From positions 1-64,000 of the forward strand of contig UCNG01000025.1 in NCBI GenBank assembly GCA_900473915.1: a stretch of DNA of 64,000 bases. Direction: 5' to 3'. Position numbers and translations under genes: made by a program. The notes under the pieces are model-generated. The model searched no databases and was not told where the DNA came from. It saw nothing but the letters and a program-made list of their open reading frames with translations. This document shows positions 26,449 to 34,568 of the stretch, piece after piece (positions within the stretch are counted from its first letter, which is position 1; every line of letters begins with the position of its first letter). This DNA comes from Hyphomicrobiales bacterium (GTDB taxonomy: Bacteria > Pseudomonadota > Alphaproteobacteria > Rhizobiales > Rhizobiaceae).

Positions 26449-26749
26449 TCCCCATTCTCCATGGGCTTTGCGAATGCGCCTGTGCGCATGATCGCTCTCG
26501 CCCGCGTGGGGGAATGCCCCCCGTTTTCCAGCCGGAACAGTAAAGGAACAAGGTAACCAGAGGGTTAAACCAGATAAGCTCCCAACTCTGGCGAGATGCA
26601 AAGTTTTTCCGCCGAAACCTGTCTTCTTTACCAGCCATTAACCCTAATCAATCGATAACGCTTGCAACCGATATTCGTAATCGCGCGCTGCGTAGCGCGC
26701 CGATTGCGAGCGTTAAGACTATTGCTTTTCGGAAGAACCGAGGCGGAAG
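26449..26749. promoter_or_regulatory. Divergent promoter region of the exopolysaccharide genes
   Basis: The gap between the Wzz/Wzc and Wza-like genes holds both promoters. It contains a large nested inverted repeat: outer arms 26656-26669 (taacgcttgcaacc) and 26702-26715 match at 12 of 14 positions, and the inner arms gcgcgct (26683-26689) and agcgcgc (26694-26700) pair perfectly around gcgt. This could be a cruciform, a regulator site or a repeat element. Confidence 0.5.
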
Positions 26750-27340
26750 ATGACGGCGAAGACAATTCAGAACAAGCGCAAAGGCCATACTCTGCTGGTG
26801 GCGCTGGGCCTTGCCGCCATGACGCTTTCCGCCTGCTCCAGCTATCGGCCTGCCCCACCTGCTTTCCACGAGGCGCTGAACCAGCCCTATATGCTGGACG
26901 CTGGCGATCGCGTGCGCATCACGGTTTTCGAACAGCCAAGCCTCACCAACACCTATAGCGTCGATCAGGCTGGCTACATCGCCTTCCCGCTCGTCGGCAG
27001 CATTCCGGCACGCGGCAAGACATCCAAGCAGCTTGAAGGCATCATCGCATCGAAACTGCGCGGCGGCTATCTGCGCGACCCCGATGTGAGCGCGGAAATC
27101 GACCGCTATCGCCCGATCTTCGTGATGGGTGAAGTGGGTGCCGCCGGCCAGTATTCCTACGTTCCGGGCATGACCACGCAGAAGGCAATCGCCGCTGCCG
27201 GCGGTTTCAGCCCGCGCGCCAATCAGGAGAATGTCGATATCACGCGCCAGTTCAACGGCAAGGTTCTGACCGGCCGCGTATTGATTTCCGATCCGATCCT
27301 GCCGGGCGACACGATCTATGTGCGCGAACGTCTGTTCTGA
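26750..27340 (+). CDS. Wza-like polysaccharide export lipoprotein
   Basis: 196 residues with a lipoprotein signal ending TLSAC (cysteine near residue 29). The Poly_export domain starts LDAGDRVRITVFEQPSLT and an SLBB-like segment follows (MGEVGAAGQYSYVPGMTTQKAIAAAGGF). Such proteins form the periplasmic and outer-membrane channel for exopolysaccharide export and work with a Wzz/Wzc partner, here the divergent gene. It is shorter than E. coli Wza (about 380 residues), as is common in Rhizobiales (ExoF/GumB type). ggcggaag precedes the ATG. The glycosyltransferase gene begins about 10 bp downstream. Confidence 0.9.
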   Translation: MTAKTIQNKRKGHTLLVALGLAAMTLSACSSYRPAPPAFHEALNQPYMLDAGDRVRITVFEQPSLTNTYSVDQAGYIAFPLVGSIPARGKTSKQLEGIIASKLRGGYLRDPDVSAEIDRYRPIFVMGEVGAAGQYSYVPGMTTQKAIAAAGGFSPRANQENVDITRQFNGKVLTGRVLISDPILPGDTIYVRERLF

Positions 27341-27349
27341 TGGCGATTG

Positions 27350-28513
27350 ATGGCTGATGACACCCACGTCTCCCCACTACGCATCGTCCACTGCTTCCGT
27401 GAGCCGACCGGCGGGCTGTTCCGCCATGTTCGCGATCTCGTGGGCATGCAGGCGGACGCAGGCCACGCAGTCGGCATCGTCTGCGATGCGACGACTGGCG
27501 GGCCTCGGGAGGACGCGCTTCTGGAAGAATTGCGGCCAAAGCTCGCGCTCGGCCTTCATCGCATTGCCATGCAGCGCCACGTCGGACTGGGCGACGCAGC
27601 GGCAGCCTATAAAGCATATCGCATCATCAAGAAATTGCGGCCGGACATATTGCACGGACATGGCGCCAAAGGCGGCGTCTATGCGCGATTGTTCGGCTCA
27701 GTCTTACGGGTTTTTAGGTCTCGCGTAGCCCGTATCTATTCACCGCATGGCGGCAGCCTGCATTTCGACCGGAAGACACGCCGTGGCGGCGCTGTCTTTC
27801 TGGTCGAAAGGATGCTGGCTCCCATGACCGACGCGGTGTTGTTCGTTTCCAACTTCGAAAAGCGCATTTATGAAGAAAAGGTAGGGCGGCCCTATGGCCT
27901 CCATGCCGTCGTTTACAATGGCTTGTCCGAAGACGAGTTCATCCCTGTCGCCGACGCACCTGATGGCAGCGATTTTCTTTTCGTCGGCACGATGCGCGAC
28001 CTGAAGGGGCCGGACTTGCTGATCCGCGCCCTTGCGCGCCTGCGCGACCAGAACCAGCGCGCCTTCACCGCGACCATGGTGGGAGACGGCGCGGAAAAGC
28101 CGGATTTTATAGCCCTGGCCGACGAGCTTGGAATGTCCGCGCAAATCCGCTTTCTGCCAGGAACGGCAGCGCGGGAAGCTTTCGCCATGGGGCGGATAAT
28201 GGTGGTTCCATCGCGCGCCGAAGCATTTCCCTATATCGTGCTGGAGGCGCTTGCCGCCGGAAAGCCAGTCATCGCCAGTAATGTCGGGGGGATTCCCGAA
28301 ATATTCGGCCCCCGCTCTTCCGCGCTGGTGGAGCCGGATGACGAAGCGCTTTCGGACAAGATGCTGGTTGCCGCCGATGACCTCACCGCGTTTCGCGCCA
28401 CGATGCCCGATGCGCCACGGATGCGCGAGCGTTTCAACCTGCAATCCATGGCACATTCGATCGAAACGATCTATTTTGAAGCCCATCCTGACCGGACAGC
28501 ACCGGCAGACTGA
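27350..28513 (+). CDS. Glycosyltransferase family 4 (GT-B fold)
   Basis: 387 residues from the ATG at 27350; a TTG directly before it is also in frame. The N-terminal half begins RIVHCFREPTGGLFRHVRDL, typical of GT4 acceptors. The C-terminal half carries LFVGTMRDLKGPDLLIRAL and the nucleotide-sugar motif VVPSRAEAFPYIVLEALAAGKPVIAS with the E-x7-E glutamates. It probably adds one sugar to a lipid-linked exopolysaccharide intermediate at the cytoplasmic face. It is directly downstream of the export lipoprotein gene and probably co-transcribed with it. Confidence 0.88.
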   Translation: MADDTHVSPLRIVHCFREPTGGLFRHVRDLVGMQADAGHAVGIVCDATTGGPREDALLEELRPKLALGLHRIAMQRHVGLGDAAAAYKAYRIIKKLRPDILHGHGAKGGVYARLFGSVLRVFRSRVARIYSPHGGSLHFDRKTRRGGAVFLVERMLAPMTDAVLFVSNFEKRIYEEKVGRPYGLHAVVYNGLSEDEFIPVADAPDGSDFLFVGTMRDLKGPDLLIRALARLRDQNQRAFTATMVGDGAEKPDFIALADELGMSAQIRFLPGTAAREAFAMGRIMVVPSRAEAFPYIVLEALAAGKPVIASNVGGIPEIFGPRSSALVEPDDEALSDKMLVAADDLTAFRATMPDAPRMRERFNLQSMAHSIETIYFEAHPDRTAPAD

Positions 28514-28572
28514 GAGCCTGAATCAAAAAGCGGCAAGCCGGCCTGCAAATGGCGACTTTTGGAACAGGCTCT
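28513..28572. repeat. 60-bp palindromic element related to the one at 22471
   Basis: Perfect 8-bp termini agagcctg (28513-28520) and caggctct (28565-28572). The interior tgaatcaaaaagcggcaagcc and the right end ggcgacttttggaaca match the 143-bp element at 22471-22613. It starts at the stop codon of the glycosyltransferase gene. The rest of 28573-28879 shows no gene and is A+T-rich, probably leader and promoter of the sugar transferase gene. Confidence 0.75.
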
Positions 28573-28879
28573 GGGGATACCGTCGCGCGGGACTTTTTCT
28601 ATAACCTATTGTTATCAAGCAAAGGCAAAGCTCGCGTTTTCCTGGCTTGCGGCAACCGGGACGGGTGTAATAAAGATATGCTATCGGCCTTCGCCAACAG
28701 TGCTGCAGCAGTATGGACAGAAACCATATTATATTAGTCATCGCTAATGGTAACAGCCTTCAGCCATGTATTTAATTGAGTGTTTACCTAGGTCAAAAGC
28801 TCGTCATGCGACGTTTATATTCTGCTTAGGACTCTCGGTCTAATTGTTATGCCGTCATTTTACGATCAGGGGCAATGTT

Positions 28880-30418
28880 GTGCGAAATAGTGATGCGCGC
28901 TCTCCTTTTGGCCGCGAAGCCATAGAAGCCAGCGATGTGCAGGCGGCCAAGCCGCAAGGCCCGGTGGAGCTCAGTCCCCTTGCGCGCCAGATGGCCGAGC
29001 AATACCAGCGCGACACGTTCTCACCGCTGATGCTGAGCGGCGTCATGCGCATTGCGGAGTTCGGACTGATTGTCCTCGCGGGTATTGTGAGCTTTCTGCT
29101 TTATGTCGGCATTGAAACGCAACTCATCTTCTATTACCCGCTCGTCGTCATTGCCGGCGGCGCGCTTTTTGTCCTGTTGATGGAAATCAACGACGGCTAT
29201 CAGATCAATGTGTTGCGCAGTCCCGCTCGCTATCTGCGGCGGCTGTTCATCAGTTGGGCTGCCGTGCTCGGGACGCTGGCTATCGCCGGTTTTCTGATGA
29301 AGTCCTCCTCCGATTTCTCACGCGGCTGGTTCCTGTACTGGGCACTGGGCGCCTGCGTGCTGCTTTTGCTCTCGCGGCTCTTCATCGCCTGGAAAATCAA
29401 GCGCTGGGCGCGCAACGGCACGATGGAACGCCGCGCCGTCATCGTGGGCGGCGGTCCGAATGCCGAAGCGCTCATCCGCTCGCTGGAACAGCAGCCCGAC
29501 AACGATATCCGCATTTGCGGCATCTTTGACGACCGCGACGACAAGCGCTCTCCCCCCATCGTTGCAGGATACCCGAAGCTTGGCAATATCAATGAGTTGA
29601 TCGAGTTCGCCCGCATCGCTCATATCGACATGCTGATCGTGTCCCTGCCCATCAGCGCCGAAGCCCGCGTGCTGGCTCTGCTGAAAAAGCTGTGGGTCCT
29701 CCCGGTCGATATCCGTCTTTCGGCGCTCAACAATCACCTGCGCTTCCGCCCGCGCGCCTATTCCTATGTGGGCGCGGTGCCAATGCTGGATATTTTCGAC
29801 AGGCCCATCAACGATTGGGATTCTGTCGCCAAACGCGTCTTCGACGTGGTGTTCAGCATTTTGGGCATCGCCCTGCTGTCGCCCATCATGATCGGCACGG
29901 CGATTGCCATCAAGCTGGACAGCAAAGGCCCGGTGATCTTCAAGCAGAAGCGGCATGGCTTCAATAATGAAATCATCAATGTCTGGAAATTCCGGTCGAT
30001 GTATACCGAGATGTGTGACCCTTCTGCGAAGCAGGCCGTTACCAAAAACGACCCTCGCGTCACGCGTGTCGGGCGCTTCATTCGCAAGGCTTCCCTCGAC
30101 GAGCTGCCGCAGTTCTTCAATGTTCTGGCAGGCTCGCTGTCACTGGTCGGCCCGCGCCCGCATGCGGTCGCAGCCCATTCGCACAATGTGCTTTATAACG
30201 AGGTTGTCGACGGTTATTTCGCGCGCCATCGCGTGAAGCCGGGTGTCACCGGCTGGGCGCAGATCAATGGCTGGCGCGGCGAAATCGACAATGAAAACAA
30301 GATTCGTATGCGCACCGAATTCGATCTTTATTACATCGAAAACTGGTCGCTTTGGCTTGATCTCAAAATCCTGTTCCTCACACCCATACGGCTTCTCAAT
30401 ACGGAAAACGCCTATTGA
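28880..30418 (+). CDS. Polyprenyl-phosphate sugar-1-phosphate transferase (WcaJ/ExoY-like)
   Basis: About 512 residues if translation starts at the GTG at 28880, which has gggg eight bases upstream; the frame extends further only through a TTG without support. Four N-terminal transmembrane helices are followed by a Rossmann domain (VIVGGGPNAEALIRSLE) and a C-terminal bacterial sugar transferase domain with KQKRHGFNNEIINVWKFRSM, TRVGRFIRKASLDELPQF and LVGPRPHA. The enzyme starts exopolysaccharide repeat units by moving a sugar phosphate onto undecaprenyl phosphate. The start choice is less certain than the function. Confidence 0.88.
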   Translation: MRNSDARSPFGREAIEASDVQAAKPQGPVELSPLARQMAEQYQRDTFSPLMLSGVMRIAEFGLIVLAGIVSFLLYVGIETQLIFYYPLVVIAGGALFVLLMEINDGYQINVLRSPARYLRRLFISWAAVLGTLAIAGFLMKSSSDFSRGWFLYWALGACVLLLLSRLFIAWKIKRWARNGTMERRAVIVGGGPNAEALIRSLEQQPDNDIRICGIFDDRDDKRSPPIVAGYPKLGNINELIEFARIAHIDMLIVSLPISAEARVLALLKKLWVLPVDIRLSALNNHLRFRPRAYSYVGAVPMLDIFDRPINDWDSVAKRVFDVVFSILGIALLSPIMIGTAIAIKLDSKGPVIFKQKRHGFNNEIINVWKFRSMYTEMCDPSAKQAVTKNDPRVTRVGRFIRKASLDELPQFFNVLAGSLSLVGPRPHAVAAHSHNVLYNEVVDGYFARHRVKPGVTGWAQINGWRGEIDNENKIRMRTEFDLYYIENWSLWLDLKILFLTPIRLLNTENAY

Positions 30419-31737
30419 CCAGCGTAGCGCACAGCTTTGACGGCAATCTGCCCCCGGCCATGGGGCTGCGGGCAGATGTAGCGCGCAAACGTGCACTAAA
30501 CCGCCTCATTGCCAATACGGCAATCGGTCTCGGCGTTTTTCTGCTGGGCTTCGTGATGAGCGAGCCTGCGCCTTATGAACTCTACATGGTCGGCCTGATC
30601 GCGCTGGCGCTGCTGTTCGGCTTGCGGCTGACCCGCACCAGCCTGGTGCTGCTGGCGCTTTTTGCCGTGTTCAATTTCGGCGGCATAATCTCCGTCATGC
30701 AGATGGCCGATGTGAAGAAGGCCCCGCTCTATATTGCCGTTTCGCTGTTTCTGGCTTTCACATCGGTTTTCTTCGCAGCCATCATTGAGGCGGATTACAG
30801 GCGTCTCAAGACGATCTTCAACGCCTATCTTCTCGTCGGCGTGCTGTCGTCGCTCCTGGGTATCGCCGGTTATCTCGGCCTGTTTCCCGCTGCCGAGATG
30901 TTCACCCGCTATGGCCGCGCGCGGGGCGCATTTCAGGACTCGAATGTCTACGGGCCATTCCTGATATTGCCGCTGACCTGGACACTCTATCGCATCATGC
31001 GCGGAGGTTTCCGCGATGTTGTCGTCTATCTTCCTTTCTGCTGCCTGCTCACGCTCGGCGTCCTGGTGTCCTTCTCGCGCGCCGCTTGGGCGATGGTTCC
31101 CCTCTCCTTCGCCCTGCTGTTCGGCGTGCTTTTTCTGCAAAGCAACAGCAACCGCTTTCGGCTTCGCCTGATCGCAATTGGCCTGCTTGCCCTTGTTGCG
31201 ATCATCCTCGCGATCCTGATCATGCTGCAAATTCCGGGTGTGGGCGAATTCTTCCGTGAGCGGGCGCGGCTTGAACAAAGCTATGACAGCGCGCGGCTTG
31301 GGCGTTTCGCCCGGCATTGGCTCGGAATGATCCTCGCAACGCAACACCCGCTCGGCATAGGCCCGCTGGAATTCGGCCCCATGTTCGGGGAAGATACGCA
31401 CAATATCTGGCTCAAGGCCGTGCTTGATTATGGCTGGACCGGCTTCATCGCCTTTCTGACGCTGACATTCCTGACCCTCGGGATCGGCTTCAAGCTTCTG
31501 TTCCGCAACCGCCCGTGGCAGCCGTTTCTTCTGGTCGCCTACGCAACCTATCTCGGTCACGTCCTGATCGGGAATGTCATCGACACCGATCACTGGCGTC
31601 ACTTTTATCTGCTTTTCGGGATCATCTGGGGTTGTGCGGGGCTGGAATACAAGTATCAGCTTTCGCTCAAGCTCAAGGATCAGGCAGGAGAGCAGAACCT
31701 TGCAATTCGCGATATATGCCGCAGCGGCCCTGTTTGA
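30415..31737 (+). CDS. Wzy/O-antigen-ligase-like membrane protein
   Basis: 440 residues with ten or more transmembrane helices and a large periplasmic loop (about 270-330) containing [20 protein letters not shown] and [20 protein letters not shown], the pattern of Wzy-C polymerases and ligases. It probably polymerises or ligates the exopolysaccharide at the periplasmic face. The TTG at 30415 overlaps the stop codon of the upstream transferase gene (TTGA) and would give coupled translation; the first ATG is at 30460. It overlaps the start of the YnfA-family gene, so the two are likely in one operon. Confidence 0.82.
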   Translation: MTSVAHSFDGNLPPAMGLRADVARKRALNRLIANTAIGLGVFLLGFVMSEPAPYELYMVGLIALALLFGLRLTRTSLVLLALFAVFNFGGIISVMQMADVKKAPLYIAVSLFLAFTSVFFAAIIEADYRRLKTIFNAYLLVGVLSSLLGIAGYLGLFPAAEMFTRYGRARGAFQDSNVYGPFLILPLTWTLYRIMRGGFRDVVVYLPFCCLLTLGVLVSFSRAAWAMVPLSFALLFGVLFLQSNSNRFRLRLIAIGLLALVAIILAILIMLQIPGVGEFFRERARLEQSYDSARLGRFARHWLGMILATQHPLGIGPLEFGPMFGEDTHNIWLKAVLDYGWTGFIAFLTLTFLTLGIGFKLLFRNRPWQPFLLVAYATYLGHVLIGNVIDTDHWRHFYLLFGIIWGCAGLEYKYQLSLKLKDQAGEQNLAIRDICRSGPV

Positions 31738-32020
31738 AATCGCCGGATGCTTCGCATTCTGGGCATGGCTGAAGCTTGGCAAGTCAGCGTTGTGGCTGGT
31801 GCCCGGCATGGCGTGCCTTGCCTTGTTCGCCTATCTTCTGACCCTGATTGAAAGCAATGTAGCGGGCCGCGCTTACGCCGCCTATGGCGGCATCTATATC
31901 ATCGCGTCGATTCTGTGGATCTGGTTTGCCGAGGGCGCCCGCCCCGATCGCTGGGATGTGGTTGGCGCATGCACAGCATTTGCCGGTACATGCATCATCC
32001 TTTTTGCACCACGATCCTGA
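31700..32020 (+). CDS. YnfA-family (UPF0060) small membrane protein
   Basis: 106 residues with four transmembrane helices. The N-terminus [20 protein letters not shown] and C-terminus [18 protein letters not shown] are characteristic of the YnfA family, which is related to small multidrug transporters. No ATG fits: the likely start is the TTG at 31700, with ggag nine bases upstream, which begins exactly where family members begin. It overlaps the Wzy-like gene by 38 bases. Transport substrates are not established. Confidence 0.82.
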   Translation: MQFAIYAAAALFEIAGCFAFWAWLKLGKSALWLVPGMACLALFAYLLTLIESNVAGRAYAAYGGIYIIASILWIWFAEGARPDRWDVVGACTAFAGTCIILFAPRS

Positions 32021-32029
32021 ACGCGACGT

Positions 32030-32587
32030 TCAGCCGCGAAGCCTGCCCCGCTCTTTATCGAGGGCGTTGGAATTCGCACCCAACAGCTCAAGAAGCCACG
32101 ACGGACGCGGTTCCACGTCGATAATCCAGACATCATATTCGCCCGGCATGTTGCACCAGAAATTCGCGCGACGTCGCCCGTCGATCAGAATGTCCCTCTC
32201 CTGCGTGCGGACCACAACGAGGCTTCCTTCCACATAACGGGGCATTTCCTGCGTTCGCACACGTATTCCGGCGGAGCGGGCATCGCTGGTTTTCTGCATA
32301 TGATCGAGAACCTGACCTATGCGGCGGTTAGACCATTTCTCGCGGACGATATTCCCGCGAAACACGTCGACCTGCCGAAGCCCATAAAGCCGCGTCCATT
32401 CACGCGCCAGCCGCTGGATCGCAAGCACGCCGTCCCGATGGTAGAAGAACAACGGCAATATGTTCTCCCAAACCGGTTCACGGTTAACGGCCAGATGCGC
32501 CCGCCAGAAATCCATTGTGCTGAAAAGGTGACTGATTCTCATCCCTCGGCGACTCTCCTTTCCCAATTTATTAGGAAAGACAGACAT
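32030..32587 (-). CDS. Uncharacterised protein, possibly ParB-like
   Basis: 185 residues, basic, without signal peptide or transmembrane segments. I do not recognise it with confidence. The middle contains DVFRGNIVREKWSNRR and later DILIDGRRRANFWCN, which recalls the DGRRR/DGHHR pattern of ParB/Srx-type nuclease folds, but that is weak. ATGs at 32587 and 32542 are both possible; neither has an ideal ribosome site. It is convergent with the YnfA-family gene, only nine bases away. Confidence 0.55.
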   Translation of the reverse strand: MSVFPNKLGKESRRGMRISHLFSTMDFWRAHLAVNREPVWENILPLFFYHRDGVLAIQRLAREWTRLYGLRQVDVFRGNIVREKWSNRRIGQVLDHMQKTSDARSAGIRVRTQEMPRYVEGSLVVVRTQERDILIDGRRRANFWCNMPGEYDVWIIDVEPRPSWLLELLGANSNALDKERGRLRG

Positions 32588-32717
32588 ATCATCGAAGGTG
32601 ACAGATTGTCACAATTTATTCATAATTCCGTCACAATGGAACCACGCCAGGTTGAGGACCTGTTCGGCGCTCAGCAGGCGAATTAACGCCGGTGTGCAAT
32701 TTGTCAGTTTCCGGAAA

Positions 32718-32746
32718 TTAGCCCTTGCGTGCCAAGTCGTTATATT
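32718..32746 (+). promoter_or_regulatory. Candidate tRNA-Pro promoter
   Basis: tatatt at 32741-32746 with a 17-bp spacer to ttagcc at 32718-32723, ending 18 bp before the tRNA. The -35 is a poor match. Confidence 0.35.
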
Positions 32747-32764
32747 CTACGGCTTTCCCCGGCT

Positions 32765-32841
<77 letters not shown>

Positions 32842-33483
32842 TTAAATCAAAGACTTAGCTACCATCTTTGATTGCTGGCTATTTTTGAAAGTAACCAGCG
32901 CATTGCCTGGAGTGTTCTGGCAATCCTGACTGTAGTACCGGTCATCTGATTTTATTCACCGACATGACCGGCGAATGGGAAATACCAGCAGCCGGATTTC
33001 GCACCAGTATCCTGCGAGACAGCATTTCAAACAGGCTCGGGTTCATGGAGCCCTATCCGTTAACTGAATACTTGTCGTTGTTGCAGTGATCGGTTTTCGT
33101 AGAACCCCGCCCACCTCGCCTCAAGAAAGCCATATCCAAATTTGGAACAGCCTCACACGCCTATTGCCGTCAGGCCTCCAGTGCGCCAGCTGGAATTAAT
33201 TCGGTTCATTGATTCAAATCAATGAAGAAGGGCGCCCGCCAGTATAATGGCGGCTGAAACTCAATCCCAAGTCGAACACGGTATCAGGGTGGCTGGAGCA
33301 TTCAGAGATGCACCTGCCCCCGCCAAACAACGAAACCTCTTTATTTCAGCGAATACTAATGTAGTATATACAGTGAAAGGAAACAGACGCTGAAGCGATT
33401 CGCATAAAATACAACAATAACAATAACTTAACAAAATCAAATGCAATCCTCATCAGAATTTTCTTTTGAGGATTATTTCGTAA
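32842..33483. other. Gene-free region between tRNA-Pro and the insertion sequence
   Basis: 642 bp without a convincing gene on either strand. It has a perfect palindrome, ttcattgatt (33205-33214) with aatcaatgaa (33217-33226) around two bases; a smaller hairpin ccgcca/tggcgg at 33236-33253; and aatcctca/tgaggatt (33445-33452 and 33467-33474) next to the IS. Composition shifts to A+T-rich towards the right. It may be the remnant of an older insertion beside the tRNA, but I recognise no protein fragment and found no copy of the tRNA 3' end. Confidence 0.5.
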
Positions 33484-34265
33484 CTAGGCGGCGTGGACGA
33501 ATTTGAGCCAGTATCTTGCGGTAGCAATATGAACCATGCTGATGAAGCTCTCGGCGAGTTGGTCGTATCGAGTAGCAATGGCGCGGTTGATTTTCAGTCT
33601 GCCAAACATCCGTTCGATTAGGTTGCGCTGTTTATACAGCGTGCGATCATATTCAATCTTCACGCGGCGGTTTGCTCTGCCAGGAATGACGGGCTTGATA
33701 TTGCGGCTGGCAAGATCATCACGAATGGCATCCGCATCATATCCCTTGTCAGCAAGAAGCGCCTGTGGCGCTTGCTCGGGTAAGCTGATCAGAGTGTCGT
33801 AAGCCTTGCAATCTGCGGCTTCGCCAACCGTCAGATGGAAGGCAAGCGGTCTTCCTCTGGCATCAGCCAGACAGTGAAGTTTACTGGTGAACCCGCCCCG
33901 CGAGCGGCCAAGAGCGCGTCGATGAATCCCCCCTTTCCGCCCGCTGCCGAAATATGGGCCCGAACTGTGGTGCTATCGATGCTGTAGTGGCCGCTGTCAG
34001 CCATGATCTCAGCGAGCGTGATCGAAACAGCCTCCCAGACCCCGGCTTCGCTCCAGCGCCGAAAGCGTCGATAGATCGTATTCCAATTGCCGTATTTGGG
34101 TGGAACATCCCGCCACGGCGTACCGCAACGAAGTCTCCAAAGTATGCCGTTGATGATTGCTCGATTTTGCTCCGGACGACGCCCCCGTCCCCGATTGACG
34201 GCTTCAATCGGAAGCAAATCCTTCAAAACACGCCATTCGGATTCGCTCAGATCGCCTCGGCTCAT
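33484..34265 (-). CDS. IS427-group transposase, made by -1 frameshift
   Basis: The upstream phase starts at the ATG at 34265 (ggagg five bases away) and encodes the N-terminal helix-turn-helix and the first DDE aspartate region (SGHYSIDSTTVRAHISA). It would end near 33831 if read straight. After the slippery A-AAG-GGG (plus-strand 33930-33936) the -1 phase continues IHRRALGRSRGGFTSKLH, ADKGYDADAIRD and RNLIERMFGRLK to the end of the element, supplying the second D and the E. The stop codon TAG uses the TA target duplication. Both phases look undamaged, so an active transposase is plausible. Confidence 0.9.
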
Positions 34266-34333
34266 GACTGCCTCCAAAAAGCAGTCTTGAATCAAGCTTC
34301 GATCAATTCGTCAACCAATTCGTCCACGCCGCC
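33487..34333 (-). mobile_element. IS5-family insertion sequence, IS427 group, 847 bp
   Basis: Perfect 17-bp terminal inverted repeats ggcggcgtggacgaatt (33487-33503) and its complement (34317-34333). A TA dinucleotide flanks both ends (33485-33486 and 34334-34335), the target duplication of this group, within ctag at both edges. It carries one transposase read in two phases. The element looks complete. It does not match what I recall of IS711; IS2020-like or another Brucella IS5 element is possible. It sits about 235 bp upstream of the autotransporter gene. Confidence 0.93.
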
Positions 34334-34568
34334 TAGCTTGAGCTCTGTTCTTTCCACAAACTTTATCTCGGTCGCAATCACCACCGGAATATTAGCAAAA
34401 GAAAGAAAACGAAAACGGTAAACCAAATAATACGTAATAACATCCTTATAAGAATTGTATTATTCATTTGATATGCAAGTAATTTTTGCTTTCTTAGAAT
34501 TATGCAGTCCGAAAAGCGCTTGATGTATTGTTAATATACAAGCTTTTCTCTTATGGGGAATAGAATAA

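Noticed and set aside
30496..31809. Long minus-strand frame opposite the Wzy-like gene
   Set aside because: It encodes a charged low-complexity product typical of the reverse complement of a hydrophobic membrane protein.
33831..34295. Transposase as a truncated pseudogene
   Set aside because: The missing part continues cleanly in the -1 phase after a canonical slippery heptamer, and the element ends are perfect, so programmed frameshifting is the simpler reading.
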